From contig CAAFMS010000004.1 in assembly GCA_900764105.1 (NCBI GenBank), positions 8,930 to 72,929 of the forward strand: DNA of 64,000 bases, in the 5' to 3' direction. Shown here one piece after another: positions 1 to 7,949 of the stretch (position 1 is the stretch's first letter; the number at the start of each line of letters is the position of its first letter). Made by a program: the position numbers and the translations under genes. Below the pieces are notes generated by a model. It saw only the letters and a list, made by a program, of their open reading frames with translations, was not told where the DNA came from and ran no database searches. Origin of the DNA: Clostridia bacterium. GTDB lineage: Bacteria; Bacillota; Clostridia; Christensenellales; Borkfalkiaceae.

Positions 1-147
1 AGTGTGATTGCGATACTTTTCGGCAAGAGGTTTACCATCTGCGAGAAGTTGCAAAACTTCTTCGAGTAGTTTTAAATCGTTGCCGCGTTTTTGCATTAGT
101 TTGAGGTCCTTCTTAAATTGAGAAGTCGGCTTTAAAGTGTATTTCAT
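1..147 (-). CDS. YafQ/RelE-family toxin, C-terminus cut by window edge
   Basis: Only the first 49 codons are visible. The N-terminus runs MKYTLKPTSQFKKDLKLM, the usual opening of YafQ-type mRNA interferases (RelE/ParE superfamily), which cut mRNA on the ribosome. Its ATG overlaps the antitoxin stop as ATGA, so the pair is probably translationally coupled in the usual antitoxin-first order. The catalytic histidines lie beyond the edge and cannot be checked. Family assignment rests on this N-terminus plus the RelB/DinJ partner. Confidence 0.8.
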   Translation of the reverse strand, partial: MKYTLKPTSQFKKDLKLMQKRGNDLKLLEEVLQLLADGKPLAEKYRNHT

Positions 148-416
148 TTAAGAAGGTCCTCTACCATTTCGTGGACGTTGGAGTAAGATTTTCCGATAGA
201 CGGGTCTTTCTTCATTGCTTTAACCTCTTCCAAAGCGGCAAGACTCTGAGCGGAAGGAGTGAGTTCAATATTGAACGGAATGCCTTGCTCGCGTATTGCT
301 TGTTTCGTAAAGATGGTAAAAGCGGTAGTCATATTCATACCGAGTTCGGAGAAAAGAACGTCTGCCTGCTTTTTAAGGTTTTCGTCCATACGAATAGTAA
401 CGTTTACCGTAGACAT
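144..416 (-). CDS. RelB/DinJ-family antitoxin
   Basis: A 90-residue protein opening with STVNVTIRMDENLKKQAD, the ribbon-helix-helix N-terminus of RelB/DinJ antitoxins. It also has the family's AF-x-IF and IPFNI segments (roughly residues 32-50). It should bind and neutralise the YafQ-like toxin encoded directly downstream, and the two together should repress their own promoter. A strong TAGGAGGT ribosome site sits 6 nt before the ATG. The length is normal for the family. The gene is next to a tyrosine recombinase and a serine recombinase, which fits a stabilisation module of a mobile element. Confidence 0.9.
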   Translation of the reverse strand: MSTVNVTIRMDENLKKQADVLFSELGMNMTTAFTIFTKQAIREQGIPFNIELTPSAQSLAALEEVKAMKKDPSIGKSYSNVHEMVEDLLK

Positions 417-445
417 AAAAATACCTCCTACTATTTAGTATTTGT

Positions 446-474
446 ATTATACACTATAAATTATGCATTGTCAA
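446..474 (-). promoter_or_regulatory. Consensus sigma-A promoter of the toxin-antitoxin pair
   Basis: On the minus strand TTGACA (474-469) and TATAAT (451-446) are separated by exactly 17 nt and lie about 30 nt upstream of the antitoxin ATG. Confidence 0.85.
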
Positions 475-479
475 TATAT

Positions 480-509
480 TTATGTGCATTTTTATTGCAT
501 TGCACATAA
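480..509. promoter_or_regulatory. Inverted repeat upstream of the TA promoter, possible operator
   Basis: TTATGTGCA at 480-488 and its exact complement TGCACATAA at 501-509 flank a 12-nt centre just upstream of the -35 box. Antitoxins of this family autoregulate through palindromes, so this is a plausible operator. Binding is inference. Confidence 0.4.
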
Positions 510-592
510 TTTTACTTATTTGTTGGAATTTTTACTCGACAATATAATTGTCGTACGCGAGCGTTTGCACGCCTGCGCATTGTAAAAAAATT

Positions 593-652
593 TAAGACTT
601 TTTTATACTTACCTACTAAGTATAACAAGTTTAAGAGTATAAAAAAGTCTTA
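593..652. repeat. 17-bp inverted repeat with alternative inner pairing
   Basis: TAAGACTTTTTTATACT (593-609) is exactly complementary to 636-652. An inner arm (605-611, ATACTTA) can instead pair with 617-623 (TAAGTAT), so two exclusive foldings exist. It lies about 90 bp upstream of the integrase gene. It could be an operator, an integrase arm site or a regulatory RNA hairpin; the sequence does not decide between them. Confidence 0.5.
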
Positions 653-743
653 GAATATTGAAAAGAGGAGGTGTTTAACACAAAAAAATATTAAAGTGCT
701 ATACTTTAACAAGACGCGTCAATAAAAACTTTACAGGTGCAAA

Positions 744-1910
744 ATGTCAAGTATAGCGGAACTTGTTCGCGGGGCTATGGAGAATCTCTATCAGATACTC
801 GACGAACTGAAAAAGACAGAACTCAACCGCTCAGAACTAAAACTCGTTGAGTTTCCGAGTCGGTCGGAAGAGGAAAGTCGAGAGAAAATCGCAAAAGAAC
901 CGGTATTTCCCGAAACTGAGAAAAAGGAGATGAAGGAAATGCCAAAAATAAAAGACGTATACATTTATCAGCGTAAAGACGGGTATTATCAAGCCATTTA
1001 CGCAAAAGGGACTATAAGGAAGTGTTTTACGGGAAAGACCCGCGCCGCGGTAGTCAAAAAGGCTTCCGAGTTCGCCAAAACGCAACGGACTACGGGAATG
1101 GGCGACGTTCAGACCTTCGGCGCCTTAGCCGAGGTATGGCTCGAAACCGTCAAGAAGCCGTTTGTTTCCGACGTGCATTACAGGAACTTGAAGAGTATTT
1201 ACAACTTGCACGTCAAGGCGGAGTTCGGGAAAAAGAAGTTGAAGGAGTTGACTCCGCTTGTTCTGCAACCGTACTTTGCGAGAATGAGCGCGGAATCTTC
1301 GAGAAACGCCGAGACGATTCGAGTTATCTTTCGAGGAGTGTTCGAGTATGCAATCGGCAACAACCTTTTGCAAACAAACCCGATGAGGGCGGTAGTTGTT
1401 CAGAAGCACGAAAGGAAATGCGGACAGGCTCTGACGAGGGCTCAACTCGAAAAATTCAAGGAAGATATAAAGGGTAGACCGACCTACCGTCTGCCGTTTT
1501 TGATTTTTCTTTATACGGGAGTCCGTCGCTCAGAGTTCGAGAGTTTAGAGTTCGACTTCGAGGGCGGGTTCGTAAAAGTCCGCAACGCGAAGTTGAAACG
1601 TCATCAGACAAACTTCTTCCGAGAGATTCCCATTCTCCCGGCGTTGTACGACCTTCGGGAAGAAATCGAACGCGGCGAGTGGAAAGACGTCTACGTTGAC
1701 GAAGTGGGGAAGGCGTTTCCGAAACTTGTCGAGGGCGGACGGCTGAACTGGCTTCGCCATACGTTTCAGACCTACTGCCGTTTACAGGCTTCGGAGGAAA
1801 TGGTCAATCTATGGAGCGGACACGTCGTCGGTAAGTCTACTACGGACAGGATATATTTACATATCCCGAAAGAAGATCAACTTCGAGCGGCTCAAAATAT
1901 CCGATATTAA
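744..1910 (+). CDS. Tyrosine recombinase (phage/ICE-type integrase)
   Basis: A 388-residue integrase: an unusual charged N-terminal extension, an AP2-like DNA-binding segment (about residues 70-115), a SAM-like core-binding domain (about 125-220) and a C-terminal catalytic domain. Visible catalytic residues are the Arg of TGVRRSE (about 257), Arg of NWLRHTF (about 338), His of SGH (about 360) and the Tyr of DRIYLH (about 371). The His normally starting the HxxR motif is Asn here. A short AGGTG ribosome site precedes the ATG. It is convergent with the serine recombinase and points toward the inferred tRNA attachment core at 2067, the normal place for an integrase next to its att site. It probably belongs to a second element extending left of the window. 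Confidence 0.9.
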   Translation: MSSIAELVRGAMENLYQILDELKKTELNRSELKLVEFPSRSEEESREKIAKEPVFPETEKKEMKEMPKIKDVYIYQRKDGYYQAIYAKGTIRKCFTGKTRAAVVKKASEFAKTQRTTGMGDVQTFGALAEVWLETVKKPFVSDVHYRNLKSIYNLHVKAEFGKKKLKELTPLVLQPYFARMSAESSRNAETIRVIFRGVFEYAIGNNLLQTNPMRAVVVQKHERKCGQALTRAQLEKFKEDIKGRPTYRLPFLIFLYTGVRRSEFESLEFDFEGGFVKVRNAKLKRHQTNFFREIPILPALYDLREEIERGEWKDVYVDEVGKAFPKLVEGGRLNWLRHTFQTYCRLQASEEMVNLWSGHVVGKSTTDRIYLHIPKEDQLRAAQNIRY

Positions 1911-2024
1911 CGGCTTTTTTGAAGTTTTTTTACTGAAAAGTTTACTGAAAAAAAACGAAAAAAAACAAAATTCGGAGCAAAAAAACGTAAAAATTAGTAA
2001 TGTAGAGCAGTGATAAACAAAGAA

Positions 2025-2063
2025 AAGGCTCTTTCAAGACTTTAAAAGTCCTAAAAGAGCCTT
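2025..2063 (-). terminator. Hairpin terminator overlapping the serine recombinase 3' end
   Basis: Arms AAGGCTCTTT (2025-2034) and AAAGAGCCTT (2054-2063), with an inner AGACTT/AAGTCC pairing, are followed on the minus strand by a T-rich tail. It starts three bases from the att core. It may be the original terminator of the tRNA-Glu operon, now captured as the last codons of the recombinase. Confidence 0.7.
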
Positions 2064-3515
2064 CGTTGGTGACCCCTTTGAAGTTAAAGACGAACTATTT
2101 ACTTGTTCAAACGTAACTGTTTTGCTTTGCCCTTTATAATTGAAGGTGATAAGAAAGCGGTCATCGTAAAGGAAAATGCTGTTTATGAAACCGTCAATCA
2201 GTTGTTGTTTTCCCTCTTGCGACGATAGATCAAGTTTTCGATAACTATACAAGGCAAATTGAATCTGTTCTTTCGTTAGTACGGGGTGATTGACTTGCGT
2301 TTGAAATAATTCTACTTCGAGATTGCTTTTTTGTTTTTCTAAATCGTCAAGCAGTTTTTTTGTTGTCGAAGAAAACACGCCCTGAGCAATTGCTTCGGCA
2401 AGGTTATTTAATTTCTTTTCGATTTCCGCTAGTTGATTTTTCACGACCGCTACCGCAGCATTTTCTTCCGTCTGCATTTCATATATGCGGTCGGAAAGTT
2501 CTTCAATAACCTCATCGTTGGAAATCAAGGAAAGGATTTCTTCGATAACCAAATCTTCTATCCAATCTTTTTTTACGGCTTTTTTATCGCATTTATGCTT
2601 TTTTGCCTGATTGCACTTGTAATAACGATATTTCGACTGCGTGTGACTTGTACCGATTTCGCCGACCATCATTGCGCCGCATTTACCGCAAAATAACCGA
2701 GTAGTCAGCAGATAATCGTCTTCGCTTCTGTGCATTGCCGGGGCTTTTTTGTTGTTTTTAAGCCTTTGCTGGACGTCCTCGAATGTATCTTTATCAATAA
2801 TCGCGGGAATAGCGTCGGGGAGAAGGATATCGCCGAATTTATATTCGCCGATATATTTTCGGTTTGTAAGTATGCGAAACACCGAATTGTAATTCATATC
2901 GTAGCCGCGATTTTTTATTCCGCGGGCGTTCATTAACTTTGCAATTTCTTTTACGCGTTTTCCTTCGAGATAAAGCGAATAAATTTCTTTTACAACAGGC
3001 GCGAGAGATTCGTCTATTTGATATTTGTCGTCGCCGTTGATATAATAACCAAACGGGGCGCGGACGCCGTTTGCTTTGGCTTTTAACGCGTTTTCTGTCA
3101 TACCGCGTCTGACTTTTACGGCAAGTTCGGCAGAGTAGTATTCGGCACAGCCCTCAAGCAGCGATTCAAGCAAAATTCCTTCCGGACTTTCGGATATAGC
3201 TTCCGTTGCCGAGATCACGCGCACGCCGTTCTTTTTTAATATTCGCTTATAATGGGCGGAATCGTAACGGTCGCGCGAAAATCTATCTAATTTCCACACA
3301 AGAACGATATCGAACAGACTTTTATAACTGTCCTTAATCATGTGCTGAAATTCGGGGCGGTGATCTGTTTTAGCAGAAAATGCGCGATCTATGTAATTAC
3401 CGATAACTTGCATGCCGTTATATTCGGCATACTGCATACACTCGCGAAGCTGACCTTCGATACTTGCTTCGTTCTGCTTGTCCGAACTAAATCGCGCATA
3501 TATTACTGCTTTCAT
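2034..3515 (-). CDS. Large serine recombinase (integrase of the island)
   Basis: A 493-residue large serine recombinase that should integrate and excise the island by site-specific strand exchange. The N-terminal resolvase domain opens with MKAVIYARFSSDKQ (nucleophile Ser about residue 10) and carries the VWKLDRFSRDRYD signature near residue 75. A Recombinase domain follows (about 155-260), then a zinc ribbon (CGKCGAMM, then CNQAKKHKC, about 275-310), a coiled coil (about 350-405) and a short tail. A GAGGTGG ribosome site precedes the start. Its ATG overlaps the stop of a 56-codon peptide as ATGA. The last 15 codons read through the putative att core and a terminator, so the C-terminus would differ in the excised circle. 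Confidence 0.95.
   Translation of the reverse strand: MKAVIYARFSSDKQNEASIEGQLRECMQYAEYNGMQVIGNYIDRAFSAKTDHRPEFQHMIKDSYKSLFDIVLVWKLDRFSRDRYDSAHYKRILKKNGVRVISATEAISESPEGILLESLLEGCAEYYSAELAVKVRRGMTENALKAKANGVRAPFGYYINGDDKYQIDESLAPVVKEIYSLYLEGKRVKEIAKLMNARGIKNRGYDMNYNSVFRILTNRKYIGEYKFGDILLPDAIPAIIDKDTFEDVQQRLKNNKKAPAMHRSEDDYLLTTRLFCGKCGAMMVGEIGTSHTQSKYRYYKCNQAKKHKCDKKAVKKDWIEDLVIEEILSLISNDEVIEELSDRIYEMQTEENAAVAVVKNQLAEIEKKLNNLAEAIAQGVFSSTTKKLLDDLEKQKSNLEVELFQTQVNHPVLTKEQIQFALYSYRKLDLSSQEGKQQLIDGFINSIFLYDDRFLITFNYKGQSKTVTFEQVNSSSLTSKGSPTKALLGLLKS
2067..2077. other. Putative attL core of the integrated element
   Basis: TGGTGACCCCT is identical to 14644-14654, the 3' terminal 11 nt (including CCA) of tRNA-Glu, in the same orientation. 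It lies inside the last codons of the serine recombinase gene. Together the two copies define a 12.6 kb element. The exact crossover point is inferred. Confidence 0.65.
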
Positions 3516-3682
3516 TTACAAGCCACCTCAACTTTTAATAATTTGGAATGTACAGTAGTGATAAAGTGTATTTTTTCATCAACTAATTGTACTTTATCAA
3601 AATAGTTATTATAACCTAATATATCAAAATAAGCCAAATAATAATTTTTCAACTTATCTTCTTCAAAATTAAAGAAAAACAT
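3512..3682 (-). pseudogene. Truncated N-terminal piece of a DILGY-type protein
   Basis: A 56-codon ORF (MFFFNFEEDK...EVACK) with an AGGGGA ribosome site. Its segment YYLAYFDILGYNNYF resembles the opening of long proteins that begin with AY(F/I)DILG(Y/F)K, a family I know only as uncharacterised and cyclase-like. The similarity stops after about 30 residues and the frame ends in an ATGA overlap with the serine recombinase. The likeliest reading is a gene truncated by rearrangement and kept because it couples translation to the recombinase. It could also be a genuine small leader peptide. Confidence 0.5.
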
Positions 3683-3704
3683 AATGTCCCCTGTAACTTG
3701 TAAG

Positions 3705-4445
3705 TTAAGTTTCTAAAAAGTTTTCATATTTATTCCACTTTTGCATAAAGTCGCTTGCTGTATCAACATCCCACTTATTGTTTTTATAAAGCCCGACATA
3801 ACCGCTACAAACATATTGAGGATAATTAAACCAATCATCACCTATAGCCTTCAATGCTTGTTTGACATTACTGAAAGTTCGACTTATGGGCGTAATTTGT
3901 TTGAAAGAACAAATCCTATCAATGAACCCACTCATAGCAAACGCTTGACGGGAATGAAAATAGTCTTTTAATTTTTCTGTCGGTATAATTATAATTCGCG
4001 CATCAAAAGTAAATGCTTCACAAGGCGAATGTTTTAATTTTTTAGGTATGTATTGCGAAAACATTGCAGATATGTAACCGCTTAAAAGAGGTAAAACCTT
4101 TTCAATGCGATTTTGAAAATCTTTATTGTGCTCAATTTGCTCTTTATCAATGAGTAGTGAAATCTCATCTTTGAACGAGTAAGCAAACGTAACATAAGGA
4201 AAATACTTTTTAATGTTTTCCATTGTGATTTTCATTGCTAAATGAAAATCTGGCAAAAACAATTCAGTATCACTCTTAAATCTTGAAGTTAATCCTTTAC
4301 CGTCTAGCCTCACAATTATGCTTTCGTTTGATCCAATATGGGGGACTTGCATTGATACTTCATATTGTTCTAACTTTTCATATGTTGATTTAGCATATCC
4401 GTAAGAATAATTCGTAATAGGTATCTTATGTATTACTTCACTCAT
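3705..4445 (-). CDS. Thg1-like 3'-5' nucleotidyltransferase
   Basis: A 246-residue protein with the layout of tRNA-His guanylyltransferase/Thg1-like enzymes, which add nucleotides in the 3'-5' direction with a polymerase-like palm. The first metal site IVRLDGKG (Asp48) and second carboxylate motif YSFKDEISLLI (Asp93) are present, as is FDARIIIIP (147-155). The motif normally reading WRQ-x-C-H-x-N-N-L is divergent here (HSRQAFAMSGFI, about 164-175), so the substrate may not be tRNA-His. Bacterial Thg1-like proteins often repair tRNA 5' ends. The gene starts in an ATGA overlap with relics of a YhcG gene and lies downstream of a HEPN gene in an AT-rich part of a defence operon. The fold assignment is fairly secure; the function is not. 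Confidence 0.75.
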   Translation of the reverse strand: MSEVIHKIPITNYSYGYAKSTYEKLEQYEVSMQVPHIGSNESIIVRLDGKGLTSRFKSDTELFLPDFHLAMKITMENIKKYFPYVTFAYSFKDEISLLIDKEQIEHNKDFQNRIEKVLPLLSGYISAMFSQYIPKKLKHSPCEAFTFDARIIIIPTEKLKDYFHSRQAFAMSGFIDRICSFKQITPISRTFSNVKQALKAIGDDWFNYPQYVCSGYVGLYKNNKWDVDTASDFMQKWNKYENFLET

Positions 4446-4729
4446 TTTTTACTTTCCTCTATCGCCTTTCTTTCGGCTTGCATTTCACGCTTCAATTCTT
4501 CTTCGGAAGGAATATATTTTTTAGATTCGTAACGGTAAAGACTTTACCGAAATCGGCGGTTATTTACTCAGAAAACTCTTTAAAAAGACTTGTCCCGTAT
4601 TCGGCGATAGGGTTGCCTTGCTTTTCTACAATACTTTTGCCGATTTCCCAATAGGCTTCCACCTTAACGAAGTTTGCGACTGAATATACTTTCGACCTCA
4701 CTAAATCGCGCATATATTACCGCTTTCAT
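4442..4729 (-). pseudogene. Relics: serine-recombinase start plus gutted YhcG/DUF1016 nuclease gene
   Basis: Three pieces are joined here on the minus strand. First (4729-4664), MKAVIYARFSEVES repeats the first ten residues of the nearby serine recombinase and soon hits a stop. Second (about 4680-4579), another frame reads VANFVKVEAYWEIGKSIVEK then GNPIAEYGTSLFKEFSE, the typical N-terminus of YhcG/DUF1016 PDDEXK nucleases. Third (about 4515-4442), SLYRYESKKYIPSEEELKRE resembles the C-terminal end of that family and ends in an ATGA overlap with the Thg1-like gene. The nuclease core is missing. This records a past recombinase insertion and internal deletion in the operon. Confidence 0.7.
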
Positions 4730-4731
4730 AT

Positions 4732-5172
4732 TTATTCTTCTCCCATGCTGGCTATATCCATTTTTTTAGAAATAACGTTGTTTATTATCGATAATATTTC
4801 TGGAATGATCATTTCGCATAACATACTCCAAGTTTCTTTCTCTGTAAATGGATATAATATCCCCTCTATTTGAATAAAATACCGATAAAAATCTCTGTGT
4901 ACCATTTTATTGCGAAGAGCACGTATTCCGTTTTCAGCATTCAAATGGTTAAATTCATCATTTGAAAGAAATTTGTGCCGATGTAACCATTCAATATCAT
5001 TACTTAAATTATAAGAATCATTTTCGCGTATAGACTTGAAAATAAGTTCTGTTGCGTTAAATAATACTACAAGCGATGCATACGGTTCATCATTTTCAAA
5101 CAATCTATTTGCTGTAGCAACCATATCGGCGTAAAATCTCGAATATTGCCATATATTATCATACACATTCAT
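4732..5172 (-). CDS. HEPN-like protein with RxxxxH motif
   Basis: A 146-residue, mostly helical protein. Near residue 87 it has R-N-K-M-V-H (Arg87 to His92), the Rx4H signature with a polar residue after the Arg that marks HEPN-fold RNases in toxin-antitoxin and anti-phage systems. I recognise no other domain. It sits 40 bp downstream of the GHKL-HEPN gene and upstream of the Thg1-like gene, all in one operon. HEPN toxins are often paired with nucleotidyltransferase antitoxins (MNT-HEPN), so pairing with the Thg1-like palm enzyme is conceivable. RNase activity is inference from the motif; a non-catalytic HEPN adaptor is also possible. Confidence 0.6.
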   Translation of the reverse strand: MNVYDNIWQYSRFYADMVATANRLFENDEPYASLVVLFNATELIFKSIRENDSYNLSNDIEWLHRHKFLSNDEFNHLNAENGIRALRNKMVHRDFYRYFIQIEGILYPFTEKETWSMLCEMIIPEILSIINNVISKKMDIASMGEE

Positions 5173-5212
5173 ACATATAATCCATATTTGTTCAATCTAA
5201 ATAAGATTTCGT

Positions 5213-6877
5213 CTATTGCTTCTTTTGTGCATCGTCAAGTCTTTTAAAAAGATGCGACAAAATACTCAACATGTCCAAACAATCTTTCTCTGTGAACAAT
5301 CCTGTGTCTTTCAAGTCAGAAAGTTCTTCGTGGCTAACAACATTTCTTCCGCCACAAACAACTCCCATAGATAAAAATTTTTGACCATCTTCTATATTAT
5401 CTAATGTGGTTTTTTCAAAGGGAGTACCATTTGGACGCATTTTAAAGTTTGCAGTTGTTTCAAGTATTTTTTCTTTTCCAAATGCGTTGGAAACGATATC
5501 GCGATCCTCTGTTGCAGAAACTCCGGATTTGGTTTTTACGGCATTTTTATACCTTTTCATTGCTTCTTGAAAAGCAGCATAATAGTTTTGGTTCTTATAA
5601 TATGTTTCGGCTGAATCTTGAACTTGTTTGTGCAAAAGGCGATAATGATAATATGTGTACGGCGGAATTAAGTCGTATACCGTGTGTACGACATCGGAGA
5701 AATCCGTATCGTCTATTTCAGGCTTGTCAGCAATTTTGTTAATTACTTTTGAAAGTTTGGGACGCACTTCATCAGGGACTTTAGAATACCAATCGGAAAT
5801 ATTAACGCCTGTTTTTTCGGTATTATTATCTTCTTTAACTTTTTTTCTTTTCAAGCTCCAATCTTTTACCAAAAATCTAACTATGCTTTGTAAATAGCAT
5901 TTTAATTTTTCCGCTTCAGGTAAATCCCAACTTATAGATTGTCTATCGGTAGAAATAAGATCCCCGCTAAATTCATCAATAAAATCAGCATCAATCCACC
6001 CAGAAATGTATGAAAACGTATGTCCAGCTTCTGATACGCCGAAGAACCCGGGAGTATTAGCCAGCCTACCGTTTACATATAAAGTAATACCTCTCAGATC
6101 TTGTTTCATCGGTTTCTTCGATGATATAATTTTTCCTTTAAGGTCATTACTAAATTCATATTCTGTTTTAAGTTGTTTTGTAATGTCCGAAATATCCCAC
6201 TCAAATTCTTTATCGATTCCTTCGTATTTCATCTCTTTTGTTAGCAAAATAGGTTTACTTTCATTTTTAGAAATTTTAATACAAAAATCTTCGCTATAAC
6301 AATTAAATAATTTGGATAGAGAAATTGCCGTTTGTTCCAAGTCAAAATCGGTCACCCTGGACAACCGCGATAATGTTATTTTTGTTCCTTTTTCGAAAAC
6401 ATTGTCTTTTTTTACCTGCTTTTCTTCCGGACGATATATTCCGGTAGACTCGCTCAAAATGTTATCCCAATCCAAGGTAAAGACAGTTTTTGATGTTTCT
6501 CCGCATTTTGTAGTTTCAATACTGATCGTTTTTCCTATCCCGAAAAGAGCAAGTTTTCCCAGCCCTTTCTTGCCTGTAATTTTCCTTCCTTTTGAATTCG
6601 TTCGGCTGGTATCGGTATCACGCCGTTTTCTACCTATAACAAGAAAATTGTCTCTTACTTCGCTATAAGACATGCCATCGCCATCATCGGAAATTACTAT
6701 TCTCTTGTCCGAGGAAATACTGTCGTATAATCTTATTTCGGCAATGCTCGCTCCCGCATCGTAAGCATTAGCGACTAACTCCGCTAAAGCGTATGGCAAT
6801 TGAGAGTACATTTTAATTCCAAGATGCTCAATAGTCCTCGGATCAAATCTTAGTTGCAACTCATCTTTTTTCTCCAT
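5213..6877 (-). CDS. GHKL (MutL/MORC-like) ATPase fused to Ymh-type HEPN domain
   Basis: A 554-residue protein. The N-terminal GHKL ATPase shows the N-box ALAELVANAYDAGAS (Glu33, Asn37, Asp40), the DDGDGMS loop (about 64-70) and the glycine-rich lid TGKKGLGKLALFGIG (about 100-115). An S5-like transducer region follows (to about 330). The last 120 residues resemble the Ymh family (TIGR02391) and contain R-N-V-V-S-H (about 511-516), the HEPN Rx4H motif. MORC/MutL-type ATPases occur in bacterial restriction-modification loci, and here C5-methylase and HNH nuclease genes are directly upstream. The ATG at 6877 has AAGGAG 11 nt before it; a TTG at 6886 is too close. The ATPase probably gates an RNase or DNA-restriction output, which is inference. 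Confidence 0.85.
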   Translation of the reverse strand: MEKKDELQLRFDPRTIEHLGIKMYSQLPYALAELVANAYDAGASIAEIRLYDSISSDKRIVISDDGDGMSYSEVRDNFLVIGRKRRDTDTSRTNSKGRKITGKKGLGKLALFGIGKTISIETTKCGETSKTVFTLDWDNILSESTGIYRPEEKQVKKDNVFEKGTKITLSRLSRVTDFDLEQTAISLSKLFNCYSEDFCIKISKNESKPILLTKEMKYEGIDKEFEWDISDITKQLKTEYEFSNDLKGKIISSKKPMKQDLRGITLYVNGRLANTPGFFGVSEAGHTFSYISGWIDADFIDEFSGDLISTDRQSISWDLPEAEKLKCYLQSIVRFLVKDWSLKRKKVKEDNNTEKTGVNISDWYSKVPDEVRPKLSKVINKIADKPEIDDTDFSDVVHTVYDLIPPYTYYHYRLLHKQVQDSAETYYKNQNYYAAFQEAMKRYKNAVKTKSGVSATEDRDIVSNAFGKEKILETTANFKMRPNGTPFEKTTLDNIEDGQKFLSMGVVCGGRNVVSHEELSDLKDTGLFTEKDCLDMLSILSHLFKRLDDAQKKQ

Positions 6878-6895
6878 AATAATCAAATCTCCTTA

Positions 6896-7948
6896 TCATA
6901 TGTTTTCATCTAAATGCAGATGTATGCTTTCTCCGATTATTTCACCCAACCTAACGGGAACAGCATTTCCTATGTGGCGTGCCACATCTCGCATGCAATA
7001 ATCCGTGACATCCGGCGGAAAGAAATCATAATCTTTAGGGAATGTTTGTAACAGAGCGCCTTCTCTAAGAGATAAGGCTCGATTCTGTTCGGGGTGTCCG
7101 TATCTCCCAGTACCGTAACAAAAAAACTGTGTCGTCATGGTCGGTCCGATTTTATCCCAAGACATTCTTCCGTAAACAGACGTATATGTTTGTCCCGAAT
7201 CTTTTTTATGGCATTCACATCTTAACTCTTCAGGCCAATCCTTCCAGGTTCCTCCCGGAACGGATGCTCTGATGCGTTTTAAGTTCGTTTCTGAAAGAGT
7301 TGCTGTCCGATGCAGTTTATCCAATTCGTAAATTTCTCCTGCTGCAATAGGCGGTAAACTCTCAATGAAAGGTCGAACCGTAATTTTTTTTCGATTATGA
7401 GTAGGAGGAATTAGTGCAATCTTTCCGATTTTGGAAGCTAAGAGAATAAATCTATGCCTATTTTGAGGAATACCATAATCAGGGCAGTATACAACATGTC
7501 CGCCATCGGTATAATAACCTTCGCTATTCAAAACGGCTACGAATCGTTGAAAGACTTCCGAATTCTTTAGTTCCGGAACATTTTCCATGGCAACGATTAC
7601 AGGTTTTACCTCTGTAATTAGCCTTCCGAATTCAGATAAGAGGTCATATTTTGCATCGTTTTCACGTGGCGATTTAACGAAACGCTTATAACTCATTGTT
7701 GAGAACGGTTGGCATGGTGCACACCCGACAAGTATTTTTTGAGCTCCTGGTGAATAACACTCGTTGATTTCATTGCCCGATACTTCTTTAATATTTCTGC
7801 AATGGAACACTGTATTGTTATTGTGGCTATATGTATATTCGCATGTTTTATCGTTATCGAAACCAGCAACAACGTCAAAGCCCGCTTGGCGTATTCCGCA
7901 TGTAAGTCCTCCGACACCGCAAAACAAATCAACTACTTCAAAAGGCAT
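6896..7948 (-). CDS. DNA (cytosine-5) methyltransferase 1 (Dcm family)
   Basis: A 350-residue C5-cytosine methylase. SAM-binding motif I is VDLFCGVGGLTCGI (residues 6-19), the catalytic PCQPFS motif IV is near residue 79, ENV motif VI near 122, QNRHRF motif VIII near 162, and GNAVPV motif X near the C-terminus. The region between VIII and IX should hold the target-recognition domain; its sequence specificity cannot be read. It starts one base after the HNH stop and has GGAG 9 nt upstream. It presumably protects host DNA from the HNH nuclease or marks self for the GHKL module. Base composition is more AT-rich than the HpaII module upstream. Confidence 0.95.
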   Translation of the reverse strand: MPFEVVDLFCGVGGLTCGIRQAGFDVVAGFDNDKTCEYTYSHNNNTVFHCRNIKEVSGNEINECYSPGAQKILVGCAPCQPFSTMSYKRFVKSPRENDAKYDLLSEFGRLITEVKPVIVAMENVPELKNSEVFQRFVAVLNSEGYYTDGGHVVYCPDYGIPQNRHRFILLASKIGKIALIPPTHNRKKITVRPFIESLPPIAAGEIYELDKLHRTATLSETNLKRIRASVPGGTWKDWPEELRCECHKKDSGQTYTSVYGRMSWDKIGPTMTTQFFCYGTGRYGHPEQNRALSLREGALLQTFPKDYDFFPPDVTDYCMRDVARHIGNAVPVRLGEIIGESIHLHLDENI

Positions 7949-7949
7949 T

